In this document: in pieces, positions 13,139 to 14,408 of the stretch
Numbering within the stretch: position 1 is the first letter of the stretch
How the letters are laid out: each line of letters opens with the position of its first letter
Assembly (NCBI GenBank): GCA_013697265.1
Contig: JACCXE010000192.1
Location: 1 to 14,408, forward strand
Direction of reading: 5' to 3'
DNA length: 14,408 nucleotides
DNA from: Actinomycetota bacterium
GTDB lineage: Bacteria > Actinomycetota > Acidimicrobiia > Acidimicrobiales > JACCXE01
Notes under the pieces: generated by a model
Told to the model about the DNA's origin: nothing
Seen by the model: the letters and a program-made list of their open reading frames with translations, nothing else
The model's database searches: none
Translations under genes and position numbers: made by a program

Positions 13139-14185
13139 ATGAAGTACCGCACGATCGGCCGCACCGGTATCCACGTTTCCACCTACTGCCTCGGAGCGAT
13201 GATGTTCGGCGCGTGGGGCAACCGCGACCACGACGAATGCGTGCGGATGATCAACACTGCGCTCGACGCCGGCGTCAACTTCATCGACACAGCCGACGTC
13301 TACGCCGCCGGCGAATCAGAAGAGATCGTGGGCAAGGCGCTCAAGGGCAAGCGCGACGGCGTGGTGCTCGCCACGAAGTTCTACATGCCGATGGACGACG
13401 ACCCGAACTCCAAGGGCGGGTCGCGTCGCTGGATCATCCAGGAGGTGGAAAACAGCCTGCGCCGCCTCGACACGGACTACATCGACCTCTACCAAATTCA
13501 TCGGCCCGTCCCCGATACCGACATCGACGAAACCCTCGGTGCGTTGAGCGACCTCATCCACCAGGGCAAGGTGCGCATCATCGGGTCTTCAACGTTCCCG
13601 GCCGAGCTGATCGTCGAGGCGCAGTGGACAGCCGAGCGGCGCAACCGAGAACGCTTCACGTGCGAGCAGCCGCCCTACTCGCTGTTCGCACGCGGTATCG
13701 AAACCTCCGTGTTGCCAACGTGTGCGGACTACGGGATGGGCGTGATCGCGTGGAGCCCGCTGGCTGGTGGCTGGTTGACCGGCAAGTTCCGCAAGGGCGA
13801 CCCCACGCCCGATTCGCAGCGCGCCCGTCTGCGCCCCGATCGGTTCGACTTCACTCTGCCCGAGAACCAGCGCAAGCTCGACTTGATCGAGGAGCTCGCG
13901 AAGGTCGCGGCCGACGCCGGGGTGTCGATGACCCACATGGCGATGGCCTTCGTGGTTAACCACCCTGCCGTCACCTCCGCGATCATCGGTCCTCGCACCA
14001 TGGAGCAGTTGAACGACGTGCTCGCCGGTGCGTCGGTGGAGCTGACCGACGAAACGCTCGACGCGCTCGACGCGATCGTGGAACCCGGCGTCACCATCAA
14101 CGTGGCCGACGCGGGCTGGTCGCCGCCGTCGATCACCCAGTCGTTCCGGCGCCGCCGCCCCGTCGGCCGTCGCGCCGCCAGCTAG
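13139..14185 (+). CDS. Aldo/keto reductase
   Basis: This 348-residue NADPH-dependent aldo/keto reductase has a TIM-barrel fold. The catalytic tetrad is Asp50 and Tyr55 (FIDTADVYAAGESE), Lys80 (VLATKFY) and His121 (LYQIHRP). Other family marks are the start KYRTIGRTGIHVS, NSLRRLDTDYIDLYQIH (105-121), GKVRIIGSSTF (143-153), the YSLFARGIE and IAWSPLAGGWLTGK blocks, and the cofactor segment AIIGPRTMEQLNDVL (281-295). The overall pattern resembles the Kv-beta/YajO-Tas-like group, which reduces aldehydes and ketones of varied origin; the substrate is unknown. GAGGGAG at 13126-13132, 6 nt before ATG 13139, fixes the start and rejects the longer in-frame version. The C-terminal tail is Arg-rich (RRRRPVGRRAAS), an unusual but harmless-looking extension. 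The gene appears to be a single transcription unit. Confidence 0.93.
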   Translation: MKYRTIGRTGIHVSTYCLGAMMFGAWGNRDHDECVRMINTALDAGVNFIDTADVYAAGESEEIVGKALKGKRDGVVLATKFYMPMDDDPNSKGGSRRWIIQEVENSLRRLDTDYIDLYQIHRPVPDTDIDETLGALSDLIHQGKVRIIGSSTFPAELIVEAQWTAERRNRERFTCEQPPYSLFARGIETSVLPTCADYGMGVIAWSPLAGGWLTGKFRKGDPTPDSQRARLRPDRFDFTLPENQRKLDLIEELAKVAADAGVSMTHMAMAFVVNHPAVTSAIIGPRTMEQLNDVLAGASVELTDETLDALDAIVEPGVTINVADAGWSPPSITQSFRRRRPVGRRAAS

Positions 14186-14195
14186 CGATTTTCTC

Positions 14196-14242
14196 AACTA
14201 GTCCGAGCGAATCTCAACGCCGAAGAGAATGTAACTAGTCCG
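14196..14242. repeat. 10-bp direct repeat AACTAGTCCG
   Basis: AACTAGTCCG occurs at 14196-14205 and 14233-14242, just after the aldo/keto reductase stop. A perfect 10-bp inverted repeat, AAGAGAATGT (14223-14232) with ACATTCTCTT (14316-14325), lies in the same A/T-richer stretch. The meaning is unknown, and there is no transposase or recognisable element end. Confidence 0.45.
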
Positions 14243-14408
14243 CAGAGCACCCAAAAACCCTCCGGACGGGCGATGGTCAACAACACGCCCTAAGCCGATG
14301 ATTAGGACATCGAAGACATTCTCTTGACCGGGGGGACAATCCCAATGCTCGAACTCCAGCGTTCCACTGCCCGTCGCATGATCGGACGCCACGTGCAGGT
14401 CGCATGTC
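14198..14408 (-). CDS. Possible C-terminal part of an unknown protein (truncated by window)
   Basis: On the minus strand a frame enters from the right window edge and stays open for about 69 codons to TAG at 14198-14200. The predicted end reads as a plausible beta-rich domain (SGTLEFEHWDC, FDVLIIGLGRVV, TSYILFGVEIRSD), but I recognise no family. Codon use differs from every neighbour: 24 of the last 56 codons end in A or T, against strong G/C at third positions elsewhere. That fits either a recently acquired gene or a chance frame in non-coding DNA. The true start lies outside the window. No ribosome-site or homology evidence is available. Confidence 0.38.
   Translation of the reverse strand, partial: TCDLHVASDHATGSGTLEFEHWDCPPGQENVFDVLIIGLGRVVDHRPSGGFLGALRTSYILFGVEIRSD

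Overview
High-GC window that reads as the chromosome of a free-living actinobacterium. The evidence is a PASTA-type serine/threonine kinase, a gatC-gatA-gatB operon, many GTG starts, strong G/C bias at third codon positions and several apparently leaderless starts. The gene mix (FabG-like dehydrogenase, SCP2-domain protein, small two-cluster ferredoxin, PASTA kinase) would fit Acidimicrobiia or a similar deep actinobacterial lineage, but that placement is inference. No rRNA, tRNA, CRISPR array, prophage or insertion sequence was found.

Layout. 1-1107 is the C-terminal half of a PASTA kinase, cut by the window edge. 1176-2054 is a short-chain dehydrogenase of the peroxisomal multifunctional-enzyme type. 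2055-2306 is non-coding and packed with inverted repeats. 2307-3734 is a DHA2-type MFS exporter, ending 4 nt from a convergent SCP2-domain gene (3739-4146, minus). That gene diverges from a second MFS transporter (4244-5548) across a 97-nt spacer holding an inverted repeat. The second MFS gene overlaps by 4 nt a two-pass membrane protein of unknown function (5545-6159), followed after 9 nt by a 2[4Fe-4S] ferredoxin (6169-6477).

6608-9776 is gatCAB, with 4-nt stop/start overlaps at both junctions, encoding the amidotransferase that makes Gln-tRNA(Gln) and/or Asn-tRNA(Asn). It converges on an M3B oligoendopeptidase F (9811-11616, minus). A StrB/APH(6)-like small-molecule kinase (11688-12584) diverges from the peptidase, and its stop codon overlaps that of a 90-residue protein resembling an isolated sigma-70 region 4 (12581-12853, minus). 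An aldo/keto reductase (13139-14185) follows. The last 200 bases are visibly A/T-richer and may hold the end of a minus-strand gene cut by the window edge.

Most of this is ordinary chromosome. The dehydrogenase and SCP2 protein suggest acyl-CoA or sterol metabolism, with the transporters as possible partners. The signals most worth a second look are the hairpin-rich leader before the first MFS gene (including an inverted repeat that contains the start codon), the stand-alone sigma-4-like protein, the operator-like repeats between the SCP2 and second MFS genes, and the compositionally odd 3' end. I saw no clear case for a wholly new multi-gene system.
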